Shown: positions 1 to 8,762, counted from the stretch's first letter. The stretch: 64,000 bases of DNA from Actinomycetales bacterium (GCA_017308515.1 JAFKEN010000005.1:310001-374000); one strand, 5' to 3'. The notes: generated from the letters alone by a model not told the origin. A program made the numbers and translations.

Positions 1-602
1 GGGGTCGCGCCGCGACGGCGGTACGCCTCGAGCAGCGAGGGCGCGAAGCCGACGACCGTCGCGCCCCAGTCGGCGGTGAAGCCGAGCATCGGCGAGCCGA
101 TGCGCTCGAACGCGTCGCGCATCGCGAGGATGCCCTCGTGCTTGCCGTGGTGGTGAGCGTGCACCTCGAGCGCGAGCGTGACGTTGCAGCGCTCGGCCAC
201 CGGCAGGATCTTCTCCATGAACTCCGGCGGCAGCGACGTCGGCGTGATGCGCGCGATCGGGAACCCGAGCCGCGCGGCGGCCTCGACCTGCGGGGTCATG
301 TAGTCGACGACCTCGTCGACGCTCATGATGCGCCGCGGATCGACGGCCCAGTCGCCGTTGAGTGCGAGCGAGGTGGGCACGAGGTCGAGCTCGGCCATGA
401 GGTCGCGGAACCAGCCGACGAATCGGTCGTCGAGCGCCGGGAAGTCGCGGATGCTGGAGAACCCGATGACCTCGACACCCGGCCCGAAGCCCTCGGCGGC
501 GACCTTGCGCAGCAGCCCTTCGAGGTCGTACTCGCGCCCGTGGAACGCGCGGGTGAAGCTGTAGAGGGTGACTCCCTGGACGGGGGTTCCGAGGTCGCTC
601 AT
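1..602 (-). CDS. C-glycoside deglycosidase alpha-subunit-like TIM barrel (partial)
   Basis: A sugar phosphate isomerase/epimerase-type TIM barrel whose C-terminal part lies beyond the window start; about 200 residues are visible. It has the family's N-terminal strand (GVTLYSF), a metal-ligand Glu in LALEVHAHH and an Asp in LGFTADWG. It aligns well with the C-terminal half of the two fused proteins at 9710-11185 and 11206-12495. Its ATG overlaps the stop of the DUF6379 gene upstream (ATGA at 599-602), so the two are translationally coupled, as expected for obligate alpha/beta subunits. In characterised systems (CarB, DgpC, DfgA) the alpha subunit carries the metal and cleaves the C-C bond of a 3-keto-C-glycoside. 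The family is clear; the exact substrate is inferred. Confidence 0.82.
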   Translation of the reverse strand, partial: MSDLGTPVQGVTLYSFTRAFHGREYDLEGLLRKVAAEGFGPGVEVIGFSSIRDFPALDDRFVGWFRDLMAELDLVPTSLALNGDWAVDPRRIMSVDEVVDYMTPQVEAAARLGFPIARITPTSLPPEFMEKILPVAERCNVTLALEVHAHHHGKHEGILAMRDAFERIGSPMLGFTADWGATVVGFAPSLLEAYRRRGAT

Positions 603-991
603 CGCTGGGCCGCCTTCATGGTCTTGGTGTCGTGCTCCTCGATCCGCAGCACGCCGTGGTCGGTGACGATGTAGGGGATGTAGAGCTTGAGCTCGACGTC
701 GACGACGTGCTCGGCGTCGGGGGTGACGGGCAGGTCGGCCGTCAGCACCGCCGAGTCGGTCGGGAACCACCAGTCGTCGGTGTCGCCGACCATCTCGTCG
801 AGGGTGCGGGTGCGCCCGTTCATCGTCCAGGTCAGCGACTCGGCGGGCGCCGCCACACCGTCGACCGACAGCCCCACCTCGGAGATGCACGAGGCGGGCA
901 GCGAGCGGTACCAGGGCAGACGCACTTCGACCGACACCGCCGATCCGGTCGTGGCGAGCGTGCCCTGCTCGATGATCCGATCGGGAATCAT
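599..991 (-). CDS. DUF6379 small protein, C-glycoside deglycosidase beta-subunit-like
   Basis: A 130-residue all-beta protein resembling the CarC/DgpB/DfgB family (DUF6379). It carries the family's early LPWYRSLP motif (around residues 25-32) and a late LKLYIPYIV motif. The ATG at 991 has a strong AAGGAGG-type ribosome site. The gene has its own promoter at 1037-1066 and overlaps the TIM-barrel gene downstream by 4 bp. In known C-glycoside deglycosidases this subunit packs on the TIM barrel and helps form the active site. The same domain is N-terminal in the fused proteins at 9710-11185 and 11206-12495, which supports the assignment from within the window. Confidence 0.85.
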   Translation of the reverse strand: MIPDRIIEQGTLATTGSAVSVEVRLPWYRSLPASCISEVGLSVDGVAAPAESLTWTMNGRTRTLDEMVGDTDDWWFPTDSAVLTADLPVTPDAEHVVDVELKLYIPYIVTDHGVLRIEEHDTKTMKAAQR

Positions 992-1026
992 CGTGACCTC
1001 CTTGTCCGCGCCGGACGTCTTATTCC

Positions 1027-1066
1027 GGACTTCGACATATTATTGTTGGATTTCGACACAAGTCAA
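1027..1066 (-). promoter_or_regulatory. Promoter and 21-bp-spaced direct repeats before the DUF6379 gene
   Basis: On the minus strand a TTGACT -35 (1061-1066) and a TAATAT -10 (1037-1042) are separated by 18 bp, unusually close to consensus and AT-rich for this genome. Two near-identical 11-mers read on the plus strand, GGACTTCGACA (1027-1037) and GGATTTCGACA (1048-1058), lie exactly 21 bp apart, flanking and overlapping the -10. Two helical turns place them on the same DNA face, as for a dimeric regulator's tandem sites. The -35 overlaps the stop codon of the preceding gene. Which regulator binds is unknown. Confidence 0.6.
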
Positions 1067-2040
1067 TCGGAGCCGAGGGCACCCGCCACGATCGGGGCGA
1101 GCACGTGCTGCACCTCCCAGCCGTTGAGCATCGTGCTCGTCGGCGGGTGCGGCGAGAGGTCGCTCTCGACGACGATCCAGCCCGCGTAGTCGACCGCCGC
1201 GAGCTCGCGCACGACCGCCGCCGCATCGACGTGGCCCGGTGCGCCGAGCTCCACGAACCAGCGCGGGATCTGGCGCGAGCCCCCGGCACGCAGCACCGTG
1301 TACTCGGCCGCCGGCTGCAGGAACTCGTCGAGGTCGTCGACCGCCGCGGCGTTCTTCAGGTGCACGTGCCCGATGCGCGCGGCGTGCTCGCGCACCGCCT
1401 GCACCGGATCCCGCCCCGCCGCCGCGAACTCCGCGGTGTCGAGGGCGAGGCTCACGAGCGCGGTGTCGGTGGCCGCGAGCAGGCGCTCGAGCCCCTCGTC
1501 CCGGCGCAGCACGGAGAGGAAGTCGAGGTGCAGTGCGAGCCGCACGCCGTCCTCGGCGACCGCCGCACCGACCTCGTTCCAGCTCGCGGCGAGCGTCGCG
1601 ATCTCGGCGTCGCTGAGCGCGTCGCGACCGCCCGCCGCGGGTGCGGGGCGCGCCACGAGCACGTCGCCGCCGAGTTCCGCCAGCGCGCCGGAGAACCAGC
1701 GCGCGTGCGCCACGAGACCCGCACGCGCCGCGGGATCGAGGGGATCGTCGCCGTGGCTGAGGTCCTCGCCGAAGCGCGTCGCGGGATCCCAGAACCAGCT
1801 GCTCACCCCGTCGAGCGCGGCCTCGCGCACGAACTCGCCGAAGCCGGCGACCGAGCCGAAGTTGCGCTCGATCTGGGTCGGGTTGCCCAGCGGCTCCCAG
1901 CGCCCCGAACCGCTCGACAGCTCGACGGCGGAGAAGCCCGAGATCGACATGACCTGCAGCGCCCGCCGGTGCTGCCGACGCCGCACGAAGTCGTCGAACT
2001 GCGGCTTGAACTGGTTGATCGCGTAGCCCCAGCGGATCAT
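1063..2040 (-). CDS. Sugar phosphate isomerase/epimerase family TIM barrel
   Basis: A 325-residue AP-endonuclease-2/xylose-isomerase-like TIM barrel. Strand-end candidates for metal binding are Asp in LALHLDFL, Asp in SLALDTAEF, His in GHVHLKN and Glu in IVVESD; the first position lacks the usual Glu. The ATG overlaps the stop of the upstream isomerase gene (ATGA, 2037-2040). It is the last gene of the operon that starts with the binding protein at 8554. Proteins of this type isomerise, epimerise or dehydrate sugars, inososes or keto-sugars. Here it probably handles a keto-sugar released from a glycoside. The exact reaction cannot be read from sequence. Confidence 0.75.
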   Translation of the reverse strand: MIRWGYAINQFKPQFDDFVRRRQHRRALQVMSISGFSAVELSSGSGRWEPLGNPTQIERNFGSVAGFGEFVREAALDGVSSWFWDPATRFGEDLSHGDDPLDPAARAGLVAHARWFSGALAELGGDVLVARPAPAAGGRDALSDAEIATLAASWNEVGAAVAEDGVRLALHLDFLSVLRRDEGLERLLAATDTALVSLALDTAEFAAAGRDPVQAVREHAARIGHVHLKNAAAVDDLDEFLQPAAEYTVLRAGGSRQIPRWFVELGAPGHVDAAAVVRELAAVDYAGWIVVESDLSPHPPTSTMLNGWEVQHVLAPIVAGALGSD

Positions 2041-2996
2041 CGCGCCACCTCCTCGGCCGCGATCTTCTCGAGCACGTTCTTGGCGTACCAGCGCGCGATC
2101 GCGGTGGACTCCGCGTGATCCCCGCCGAGCTTGTTCGCCTTGTCGTGCTCGACGCTCAGCCAGCCGTCGAACCCGTGCCGGGCGACGGCGCGCATGAAGT
2201 TCTCGAAGTCGACGAGGCCGCCCTCGTCGCCCATCTCGTGGAACCACTTCTCGGTGGTCTCGGCCATGATCTCCGAGTCGGGCCGGCGCCGGTAGTCGCC
2301 GATCAGGTCGTGGTTTCGGGTGTCCTTGAAGTGGAACCCGGTCACCCGGTCGGCGTAGGCCTCGTAGAACTCGATCGGGTCGACGCTCGCGATGCAGTGC
2401 TGCGCCGTGTCGACGAAGAGGTTGACGTACGCCGGGTCGGTGTACCGATAGAAGGTGTCGAGCTCCGCGCGCGACTGGATGCCGCAGAAGAACTCGTGGT
2501 GGCAGGTGAGCTTGACCCCCGCGTCGAGCGTGATCGCGCCGACCTGGTTCCACAGCTCCGCGGTGTACTTGATCTTCTCCTCGGTGACCGGCTCCATGTC
2601 GTAGTAGAGCGTCGCCGGCATGACGATGATGTTGTCGAGCCGGATGCCCGACCAGCGGTCCATCGTGACCCGGAAGTCCTCGAGGATGTTCGGCCAGGTC
2701 TCGGGGATGTGCGGGGCGTAGACCCGCGGGTCGTAGTCGGCCGCGTGGAAGGTGTTGACGATCCGCTCGAGGCCGCGCTCCTGCACGAACTCCTGGTAGT
2801 TCGCGACCGAGCCGTACTCGCCCATGATCTGATACCAGCGGAAGTCGAAGGTGTCGATCGCGCGGTAGCCGACGGCCGCCACCTGCTTGAGGAAGCGGTC
2901 CATCGTGGTGCGCGACTCCCACTGGTCGATCGGCCCGTGGGGGGACTGGCTGCGCCAGTGGTCCATGTAGCTCCACTTGACGTCGAGGCCGCTCAT
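2037..2996 (-). CDS. Sugar phosphate isomerase/epimerase family TIM barrel
   Basis: A 319-residue TIM barrel with a likely metal site: His/Glu in LTCHHEFF, Asp in NLFVDTAQH, His in GFHFKDT and Glu in LSVEHDK. It overlaps both neighbours by 4 bp (the GMC oxidoreductase upstream at 2993-2996 and another isomerase downstream at 2037-2040), so the three are translated as a coupled set. The context with a CarA-like oxidase suggests it acts on an oxidised sugar or glycoside. It could also be a catalytic C-glycoside or O-glycoside cleaving subunit, but no DUF6379 partner lies directly beside it. Confidence 0.75.
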   Translation of the reverse strand: MSGLDVKWSYMDHWRSQSPHGPIDQWESRTTMDRFLKQVAAVGYRAIDTFDFRWYQIMGEYGSVANYQEFVQERGLERIVNTFHAADYDPRVYAPHIPETWPNILEDFRVTMDRWSGIRLDNIIVMPATLYYDMEPVTEEKIKYTAELWNQVGAITLDAGVKLTCHHEFFCGIQSRAELDTFYRYTDPAYVNLFVDTAQHCIASVDPIEFYEAYADRVTGFHFKDTRNHDLIGDYRRRPDSEIMAETTEKWFHEMGDEGGLVDFENFMRAVARHGFDGWLSVEHDKANKLGGDHAESTAIARWYAKNVLEKIAAEEVAR

Positions 2997-4537
2997 CGGG
3001 CGACCCCCGCCCCGGCGCCGAGCCCGGCCGCGATGGCGCGAGCGCCCCGCACCGCGAGCCCCACCGCGGTGAGCGTGGGATTGCACGCGGTCGCCGTCGG
3101 GATCACGCCGTTGCCCGCGACGTAGAGGCCGGGAACGCCCCAGACCGCGCTGTCGGGATCGCACACCGAGCGCCCGTCGTCCTGCGCGCCCATCCGCACC
3201 GCGCCCTGGTAGTGCAGCGAGGCGCCTCCGGGCAGGGTGAACGGCTTCTCGTCGAGGCCCTCGCCGACCGCCGCGCCGAGTTCGACGATGTGCGCACGGG
3301 CACGATCGAGGGTCGCCCGGTCGCGGTCGGTGAGGCGGTAGTGGATGCGCATGGCCGGCATCCCGTAGTCGTCGCGCTCGGCGTCGGAGAACTCGACGCG
3401 GTCGTCCCACTGCAGGTCCTTCGCGCAGAACAGGCCGAGCCCGACGATGGACCCGGGGATCACCGGGTCGTCGTCCGCGAGCGGCACCGGCGAGGTGTCC
3501 AGCTGCATGACCTGGCCGTGGAAGGGCTCCGCGTCGGTGAAGGGCACCCAGCTCACGCCGCTCGTCTCCGAGAGCGCCCCGGCACGCCCCTCGGCCGCGG
3601 CCGGCGGCTCGACGTCGCGCAGCCGCGCGGCGAAGACGACCTGCGGCTGGTCGTTGAGCATGCGGCCGAGCGCGGCCGGGCGCACGCCCGAGGCCCACAG
3701 CAGCTGCGGGGTGCGCAGCCCGTCGGCGGCAACCACGACGACCCGCGCGCGCACCGTGTGCGACTCGTCCGGGCTCCCGTCGCGCATGTCGCGGACCTCG
3801 ACACCGGCGGCGGCACCGTCGTCGCCGAGCAGCACCCGGGTCACGAGGGTCTCGTCGTGGAGCGTGAAGTTCTCGTTGCCGCGCGTGACGTCGCCGAAGA
3901 CGATGTCGGAACCCGACCACACGAGCGCGCCGTCGGCGCGGCGGTGCACCGCGAGCGGCATGCGCTGCACCCGGCGCTCGGCCGGGCGGCCGGCGTCGAC
4001 GGCGGCGGCGAGGCGCTGCCGCACGAGCTCGGCGAAGGGCGCGCCGTCGAAGGCGTCGACCGTGACTCCGAGCAGCCGCTCGCCCTCGTCGAGCAGCTCG
4101 TCGAGGTCGGGGAGGAAGCCGATGCGCTCGCTGTCACCCGGGCGCGGGCACGCGGCGGTCCAGTGCGCCGCCATGCCGCCGACGTTGCTCGAGAAGGCGA
4201 GCGCGGGGATCCCGTCCTCCCCCTCGAGCTGGAAGCCGTCGCGCAGCAGGTAGGTGCCCGCACGCGCGCGGCGCCCCGCCATCTCGACGGGCGAGGCCGC
4301 GGCACCGCCCGTGGCGCCCCGACCCTCGGAGCGGCGCTGCGCCTCGGCGCGCGCCTCGGGGTCGGCGATGTTCTTGACGTGCGATCCGGGCGGGTCGGAG
4401 ACCGTGGGCCCGACCTCGAACATCGCCACGCGCGCGCCGGGAGCGCGCTCGCTCAGGATGCGCGCGTACGCGGCGCCGGTCGGTCCGCTGCCGACGATCG
4501 CGACGTCGACCTCCGCGGGGTAGTCGCGGTCCGTCAT
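2993..4537 (-). CDS. GMC-family FAD oxidoreductase, CarA-like
   Basis: A 514-residue glucose-methanol-choline oxidoreductase. The Rossmann FAD motif GSGPTG is at residues 16-21. The C-terminal catalytic pair is visible as His442 (SLHYQG) and Asn486 (CNPTLT). There is no signal peptide, so it acts in the cytoplasm. In Microbacterium and Arthrobacter the GMC enzyme CarA oxidises the sugar C3 hydroxyl of C-glycosides such as carminic acid, which primes C-C cleavage by CarBC. The presence of CarB/CarC homologues in the same island makes this the likely role. A pyranose-oxidase or 3-dehydrogenase activity on O-glycosides is the alternative. It overlaps the genes on both sides by 4 bp. Confidence 0.82.
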   Translation of the reverse strand: MTDRDYPAEVDVAIVGSGPTGAAYARILSERAPGARVAMFEVGPTVSDPPGSHVKNIADPEARAEAQRRSEGRGATGGAAASPVEMAGRRARAGTYLLRDGFQLEGEDGIPALAFSSNVGGMAAHWTAACPRPGDSERIGFLPDLDELLDEGERLLGVTVDAFDGAPFAELVRQRLAAAVDAGRPAERRVQRMPLAVHRRADGALVWSGSDIVFGDVTRGNENFTLHDETLVTRVLLGDDGAAAGVEVRDMRDGSPDESHTVRARVVVVAADGLRTPQLLWASGVRPAALGRMLNDQPQVVFAARLRDVEPPAAAEGRAGALSETSGVSWVPFTDAEPFHGQVMQLDTSPVPLADDDPVIPGSIVGLGLFCAKDLQWDDRVEFSDAERDDYGMPAMRIHYRLTDRDRATLDRARAHIVELGAAVGEGLDEKPFTLPGGASLHYQGAVRMGAQDDGRSVCDPDSAVWGVPGLYVAGNGVIPTATACNPTLTAVGLAVRGARAIAAGLGAGAGVAR

Positions 4538-5331
4538 GCGTCCGCCGCGATCCGCTGGATGTAGCGCACCGACTCCGCGGAGTCGGTCGTCGGGTAGTAC
4601 TCGAGCCCGATCGGGCCGTCGTAGCCCGCCTGGCGCAGGTCGCCCAGGCGCGCGGTCCAGTCGATGCCGCCGGTGCCGGGCTCGCCGCGGCCGGGGTGGT
4701 CGGCGATCTGCACGTACTTGAGCAGCTCCCCGGCGTTCGCGAGCTCGGCCGCGACGTCCTCCCCCTCGACCGTGGAGTGGTAGAGGTCGTAGAGGATCCC
4801 GAAGAACGGCGAGTCGACCTGCTGGGCGACGTACACCGCCTCGGACGTGCGGTCGAGCAGGGCACCCGGGTGGTCGACGCGGATGTTGACCGGCTCGAGC
4901 ACGAGCGTCACCCCCGAGCCCTCGATCTGCGCGATCGCCCTGCGGTAGATCTCGGCGAGCTCGTCGAGCTGGGTCTGCCGCTTCGATCCGCCGAAGCCGG
5001 TGCCGGACCCGACGACGATGCGGGGCACGCCGAGCTCCTGCGCGATCGCGGCCCCCTCGTCGAGGCCCGCGTAGAACGCGCTGTGGTCGCGCGGCGGGAT
5101 CATGAACTGGGTGCGCGGCTCGGCGAGCTGGGCGGTGATCACCGCGCCGGTCTCCTCGAGCGCCGCCTTGAGCGCCGGCAGGTCCTTCGGGGTGGCGGGC
5201 GCGTCTTTGCTGGTCGGGCCCCACATCTCGACGGCGTCGAAGCCGGCGGCGACGGCGGCGCGCACCCGGTCCGCGTGACTTTCGCCTGCTTCCTTGAACA
5301 GAAGGTCGATATTCGGCGCAAGTCGGTACAT
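4534..5331 (-). CDS. Hydroxypyruvate isomerase-like TIM barrel
   Basis: A 265-residue protein of the Hyi/OtnI branch of the xylose-isomerase-like superfamily. It has the family's N-terminal APNID segment, Glu in LVLEPVN, Asp in GILYDLYH, the QIADHPGR motif typical of hydroxypyruvate isomerases, and Glu in GLEYYP. The ATG at 5331 is preferred over one 18 codons upstream because a GAAAGG ribosome site lies just before it. It sits between the transporter genes and the GMC oxidoreductase. The family isomerises hydroxypyruvate or 2-keto-tetronates to semialdehydes; a role on a keto-sugar fragment is inferred. Confidence 0.8.
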   Translation of the reverse strand: MYRLAPNIDLLFKEAGESHADRVRAAVAAGFDAVEMWGPTSKDAPATPKDLPALKAALEETGAVITAQLAEPRTQFMIPPRDHSAFYAGLDEGAAIAQELGVPRIVVGSGTGFGGSKRQTQLDELAEIYRRAIAQIEGSGVTLVLEPVNIRVDHPGALLDRTSEAVYVAQQVDSPFFGILYDLYHSTVEGEDVAAELANAGELLKYVQIADHPGRGEPGTGGIDWTARLGDLRQAGYDGPIGLEYYPTTDSAESVRYIQRIAADA

Positions 5332-5395
5332 GGTGATGCCTTTCGAGGGGACGGGATGAGTCAGAGCGGAGAAAGAACGCGGCACGCGGGCATGA

Positions 5396-6232
5396 TCAGC
5401 CCTTCAGGCCGCCGGAGAAGCCCTGGATGAAGCGCTTCTGGGCGAAGAGGTAGAAGGCCAGGATCGGGATCATCGAGACGATGACGATCGCGAAGATCTG
5501 GTTCCACGACGACACGAGCGAGCCGATGTAGTAGTACATCGCCACCGGAAGGGTCTGGTTGGCGGAGCCGCCGAGGAAGATCAGCGAGGTGAAGAAGTCG
5601 TTCCACACGATCAGGCCGGCGAGGATCGCGACGGTGCCGGTCGCGGGCGACATGAGCGGCAGCACGATGCGGAAGAAGATCTGCGTGCGGCTCGCGCCGT
5701 CGATGGTCGCGGCCTCCTCGAAGTCGGTGCCGAGCCCGCGGAAGAACCCGGCGTAGAGGAACACCGACAGCGGCAGCAGCATGCCGCCGTAGAGGATGAT
5801 CATGCCCCACACGCTGCCGGTGAGGTGGAGCGACCGGGCCCCGATGTAGAGCGGCACCGTGCCCAGCTGCGTCGGCAGCACGATCGCGACGAGGAAGAGG
5901 TAGTACGTCGCGCGGCTCCAGCGCCGGGTGCTGCGCGCGATCACGTAGCCGGTGAGCGATCCCAGCAGCACGAGCACGATCATCGAGCCGGCGGTGATCA
6001 GCACGCTGTTGAGCAGGCCGAGCATGACGTTCGAGTTGCCGGTCGCGGTGACGACCTTGACGAAGTTGCTGAAGTCGGGGGCCGAGGGCGGGGTGAGCGC
6101 GTTCGTGCTCAGCGTCTCGGCGTCGGACTTGAGCGCCGTCGAGATGAGGAAGTAGAACGGCGCCAGGAAGACGAGCGCGAGAACCCAGAGGCCGACCTCG
6201 CGCAGGGCGGTGAATCCGGTGTAGCGGAACAT
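5396..6232 (-). CDS. Sugar ABC transporter permease, MalG type (CUT1)
   Basis: A 278-residue inner-membrane permease with about six hydrophobic segments and the cytoplasmic EAA loop (EAATIDG, followed by LPL). It pairs with the MalF-type permease just upstream (stop and start 4 bp apart) and with the lipoprotein binding protein at 7262. No ATP-binding subunit is encoded in the operon, so it probably uses a shared MsmK/UgpC-type ATPase encoded elsewhere. Gene context indicates a plant-glycoside or C-glycoside substrate. Confidence 0.92.
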   Translation of the reverse strand: MFRYTGFTALREVGLWVLALVFLAPFYFLISTALKSDAETLSTNALTPPSAPDFSNFVKVVTATGNSNVMLGLLNSVLITAGSMIVLVLLGSLTGYVIARSTRRWSRATYYLFLVAIVLPTQLGTVPLYIGARSLHLTGSVWGMIILYGGMLLPLSVFLYAGFFRGLGTDFEEAATIDGASRTQIFFRIVLPLMSPATGTVAILAGLIVWNDFFTSLIFLGGSANQTLPVAMYYYIGSLVSSWNQIFAIVIVSMIPILAFYLFAQKRFIQGFSGGLKG

Positions 6233-6236
6233 GCGC

Positions 6237-7172
6237 TCAGACCTCCGCTCGCGGTGCGGTCACGCGCTGCTGCAGCACCGCGAAGAACAGGATGATGACG
6301 GTCAGCACGAGCGCGAGCGCCGCGCCGTAGCCGAAGTTGCCCAGCGCGAAGGACTGCTTGTAGACCTGCGTCGCGAGGTTCTCGGTCGCCCCGGCGGGGC
6401 CGCCGCCGGTGAGGGCCATGATCTGGTCGAACACCCGCAGGCCGTTGACGAGTCCGAGCGTCGTCGCGATCGCGACCGCGGGGCGGATCGACGGGAACAC
6501 GACGTTCCAGAAGCGCTTCCACATCCCGGCGCCGTCGAGCGCCGCCGCCTCCTCGATCTCGACCGGCACCGAGGCGAGGCCCGCGAGGTAGATGACCATC
6601 GCGAACCCGGTGTTCTGCCAGGTGATGACGACGAGCACGGTCCAGATCGCCCAGGTCGGGTCGGCCGTCCACGAGGTGACGAGGTCGCCGAGGCCGACCG
6701 ACTTCAGCACCAGGTTGATCGGGCCGTTGTAGTCGAAGATGAACTTCCAGATGTACGAGACCGCGAGCGGGCTCAGCACGACCGGCATGAAGAAGAGGGT
6801 GCGCAGCGCGAGGCGGGTGCGCAGGCCGCGGTTCAGGGCGACCGCGAGCAGCAGCCCGGCCACGTTGGTGAGGATCACCGAGCCGAACGCGAGGAAGAGC
6901 GTGTTGAGCAGGGCGCCGATCTTCGAGGGGTCCTGGAAGATCTTGACGAAGTTGTCGAACCCGATGAACTCGAAGGAGCCGATCCCGCTCCAGTTGGTGA
7001 AGGCGAAGAAGCCGCCGATCGAGGTCGCGACGTAGTGGATCCCGAGCACCAGGAGGATGCCGGGCAGCGCCCACCACCAGTGGCCGAACTTCATGAGCCG
7101 GTTGCGGTCGGTCGCGGCCGGACGGGCCGCGCGAGCCGCCGTCGCCGGGCGGGCGGGCGTCGTGGTGGTCAT
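6237..7172 (-). CDS. Sugar ABC transporter permease, MalF type (CUT1)
   Basis: A 311-residue permease with an N-terminal cytoplasmic Ala/Thr/Arg-rich tail of about 30 residues, six or so membrane segments and an EAA loop (EAAALDG). It is the first permease after the binding protein gene, separated from it by an intercistronic hairpin (7209-7243). It forms the membrane channel together with the product of 5396-6232. Length and topology are normal for CUT1 MalF-like subunits. Confidence 0.92.
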   Translation of the reverse strand: MTTTTPARPATAARAARPAATDRNRLMKFGHWWWALPGILLVLGIHYVATSIGGFFAFTNWSGIGSFEFIGFDNFVKIFQDPSKIGALLNTLFLAFGSVILTNVAGLLLAVALNRGLRTRLALRTLFFMPVVLSPLAVSYIWKFIFDYNGPINLVLKSVGLGDLVTSWTADPTWAIWTVLVVITWQNTGFAMVIYLAGLASVPVEIEEAAALDGAGMWKRFWNVVFPSIRPAVAIATTLGLVNGLRVFDQIMALTGGGPAGATENLATQVYKQSFALGNFGYGAALALVLTVIILFFAVLQQRVTAPRAEV

Positions 7173-7208
7173 GCTGCTCTCGCGTCGTCGGGAGGGGGTT
7201 TCAGGGTA

Positions 7209-7243
7209 CGTCCGCCCGGGGTGCGTGACACCCCGGGCGGACG
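7209..7243 (-). terminator. Intercistronic hairpin after the binding-protein gene
   Basis: A perfect 15-bp inverted repeat (arms 7209-7223 and 7229-7243, loop CGTGA) between the binding protein stop and the first permease start. There is no T-tract. As in malE-malF, such a hairpin may let the binding protein be made in excess over the permeases, by partial termination or by protecting the upstream mRNA from 3' decay. Confidence 0.7.
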
Positions 7244-7261
7244 TCGGTCATCGCTGCGGGA

Positions 7262-8554
7262 TCACTGATCCCAGGCGGCGTCCATGGCGGACAGCACGTC
7301 GTCGATCGACTTCTGACCGGTCAGCAGACCCTGCACGCCGGTGCCGAGCGCGTCGTAGACGGCCGGGTTGGGCCAGACGTTGTTCGGCAGGGTCGTGTAG
7401 GAGCCGTCGGCCAGCAGACCCACGATGGGCTCGTAGATGGTGCCGGTGAGGTCCATCTGCTGGTAGGCCGAGACGGGCAGCTCGCCGGAGTACTCGTAGT
7501 ACTTCTGCTGGGCCTCGTCGCTCGCCATCCACTCGAGGAACTTGGTCGCGGCGTCCTTGTGCTCCGAGGCCGCGTTGATCGAGAGGGTGTAGTTGGTGCT
7601 CGCCAGGATGAACGGCTTGCCGCCGTCCTCGGCCGGGAACGGCTCCACCTGGAAGTTCGCCTCCGGCGGCGCCGCCGCGGCGATCTCGATCGCCGCACCC
7701 GAGGGGATGAAGCCGCCGACCGAGGTGCCGCCCGAGAGGCCGTTGGTGATGGCGTCGAAGCCGCCGCCCTCGACCCCGGCCTGGAAGCAGCCCGCGTCCT
7801 TCAGGTCGATGACCGTCTGGAGGGTGTCGATCCAGCCCTTGCTGTCGGCGAAGGTGACCTTGCCGTCGATGCGCTGCTGGTTCCAGTCCGGCGTCTCGGC
7901 GTAGACGCGGGTGGCCGCGATGGCCTGCGTCATGAGGCCGGTGTTCGGCGGCGCGGCGCCCGCGACGGCGAACAGCGAGCCGCCGGCGGCGGCGAAGGTG
8001 TCGCACGACGCGTAGAGGTCGGTCATGTTCTCGGGCCACGTGAAGTCGGTCACGCCCATGCGGAACGGGTTGCCGAGCGAGGCGACGACCGAGCCGATCG
8101 TGAAGTCGAGCGGCTGACCGTAGGTCTTGCCGTCGACCTGGAACAGCGACTCGCTGCCGCTGGGCACGAGGGAGGTCGCGGTGTCGCCGAGCGGCTCGAG
8201 GAAGCCGGCCTCGGCGAGGCCCACGAGTCCGCGCGCGTCACCCGAGCCGGGCGTGGTCTGGATGACGTCGGACGCGTTGCCCGCCTGCAGCTGGGTGCGG
8301 ACGGTCTCGCCGTACTTGTCGTTCGGCGTCGGGTTCGTCGTGATGGTGACGTCGGGGTTGGCCGCCATGTAGTCGTTCGCGAGCTTCTGGTACGGGCTCT
8401 CGAGGTTGTTCGACGTGGCGAAGGTGAAGGTGAACTCCTGCGCTCCGGAGTCTCCCCCGGAGTCGCCGGAACATCCGGCGAGGAGCAGAGCGCTCGCGGC
8501 GGAGACGGCGAGGACGCCGGTCCACATCGCACGCGCACGGCGGTGCTGGGTCAT
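7262..8554 (-). CDS. Extracellular sugar-binding lipoprotein of ABC transporter
   Basis: A 430-residue family 1 solute-binding protein. The start at 8554 is chosen over 8668 because AGAAAGG precedes it and a classic lipoprotein signal follows: basic N-terminus, hydrophobic core, LLLAGC lipobox, then a Gly/Ser/Asp linker. It would be anchored outside the membrane and deliver sugar or glycoside to the permeases at 5396-7172. It is the first gene of a long operon running to 1063 (transporter, Hyi-like, GMC oxidase, two isomerases), so its ligand is probably the substrate of that pathway. A LysR gene is divergent from it. Confidence 0.92.
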   Translation of the reverse strand: MTQHRRARAMWTGVLAVSAASALLLAGCSGDSGGDSGAQEFTFTFATSNNLESPYQKLANDYMAANPDVTITTNPTPNDKYGETVRTQLQAGNASDVIQTTPGSGDARGLVGLAEAGFLEPLGDTATSLVPSGSESLFQVDGKTYGQPLDFTIGSVVASLGNPFRMGVTDFTWPENMTDLYASCDTFAAAGGSLFAVAGAAPPNTGLMTQAIAATRVYAETPDWNQQRIDGKVTFADSKGWIDTLQTVIDLKDAGCFQAGVEGGGFDAITNGLSGGTSVGGFIPSGAAIEIAAAAPPEANFQVEPFPAEDGGKPFILASTNYTLSINAASEHKDAATKFLEWMASDEAQQKYYEYSGELPVSAYQQMDLTGTIYEPIVGLLADGSYTTLPNNVWPNPAVYDALGTGVQGLLTGQKSIDDVLSAMDAAWDQ

Positions 8555-8641
8555 GGTCAGCCTTTCTGACTTCGTTGTCGGGCCCCGCTCGATCGGGGGA
8601 CCGTGCTGTTCGGCCAGTATCACCGTCCAATGCCGGAAAGG

Positions 8642-8669
8642 CACATTAGTTCTTTCGATATCTCGCATA
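8642..8669 (-). promoter_or_regulatory. Possible promoter of the glycoside transporter operon
   Basis: The only AT-rich stretch between the divergent binding protein and LysR genes. On the minus strand TTATGC (8664-8669) and TAATGT (8642-8647) could be -35 and -10 with 16 bp between. A GATATC-centred dyad lies in the spacer and could be part of a LysR site. This is a guess from position and composition. Confidence 0.35.
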
Positions 8670-8730
8670 AGCCGTCCGGCTGCGCATCGTCGCAGTCGAT
8701 ACCGACCGCCCGCCGGATCGATCGGCTGGA

Positions 8731-8736
8731 TAGACT
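8731..8736 (+). promoter_or_regulatory. Possible -10 of the LysR gene
   Basis: TAGACT, 26 bp before the GTG start at 8763, fits the actinobacterial TANNNT -10. It leaves a short leader that includes the GGAAGG ribosome site at 8751-8756. No good -35 is seen. Confidence 0.4.
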
Positions 8737-8762
8737 CGGAGCGCCCACGCGGAAGGCCTCCG

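Noticed and set aside
8406-8762. Upstream extension of the LysR frame
   Set aside because: It runs antisense through the binding protein signal peptide and would place the HTH far from the N-terminus.
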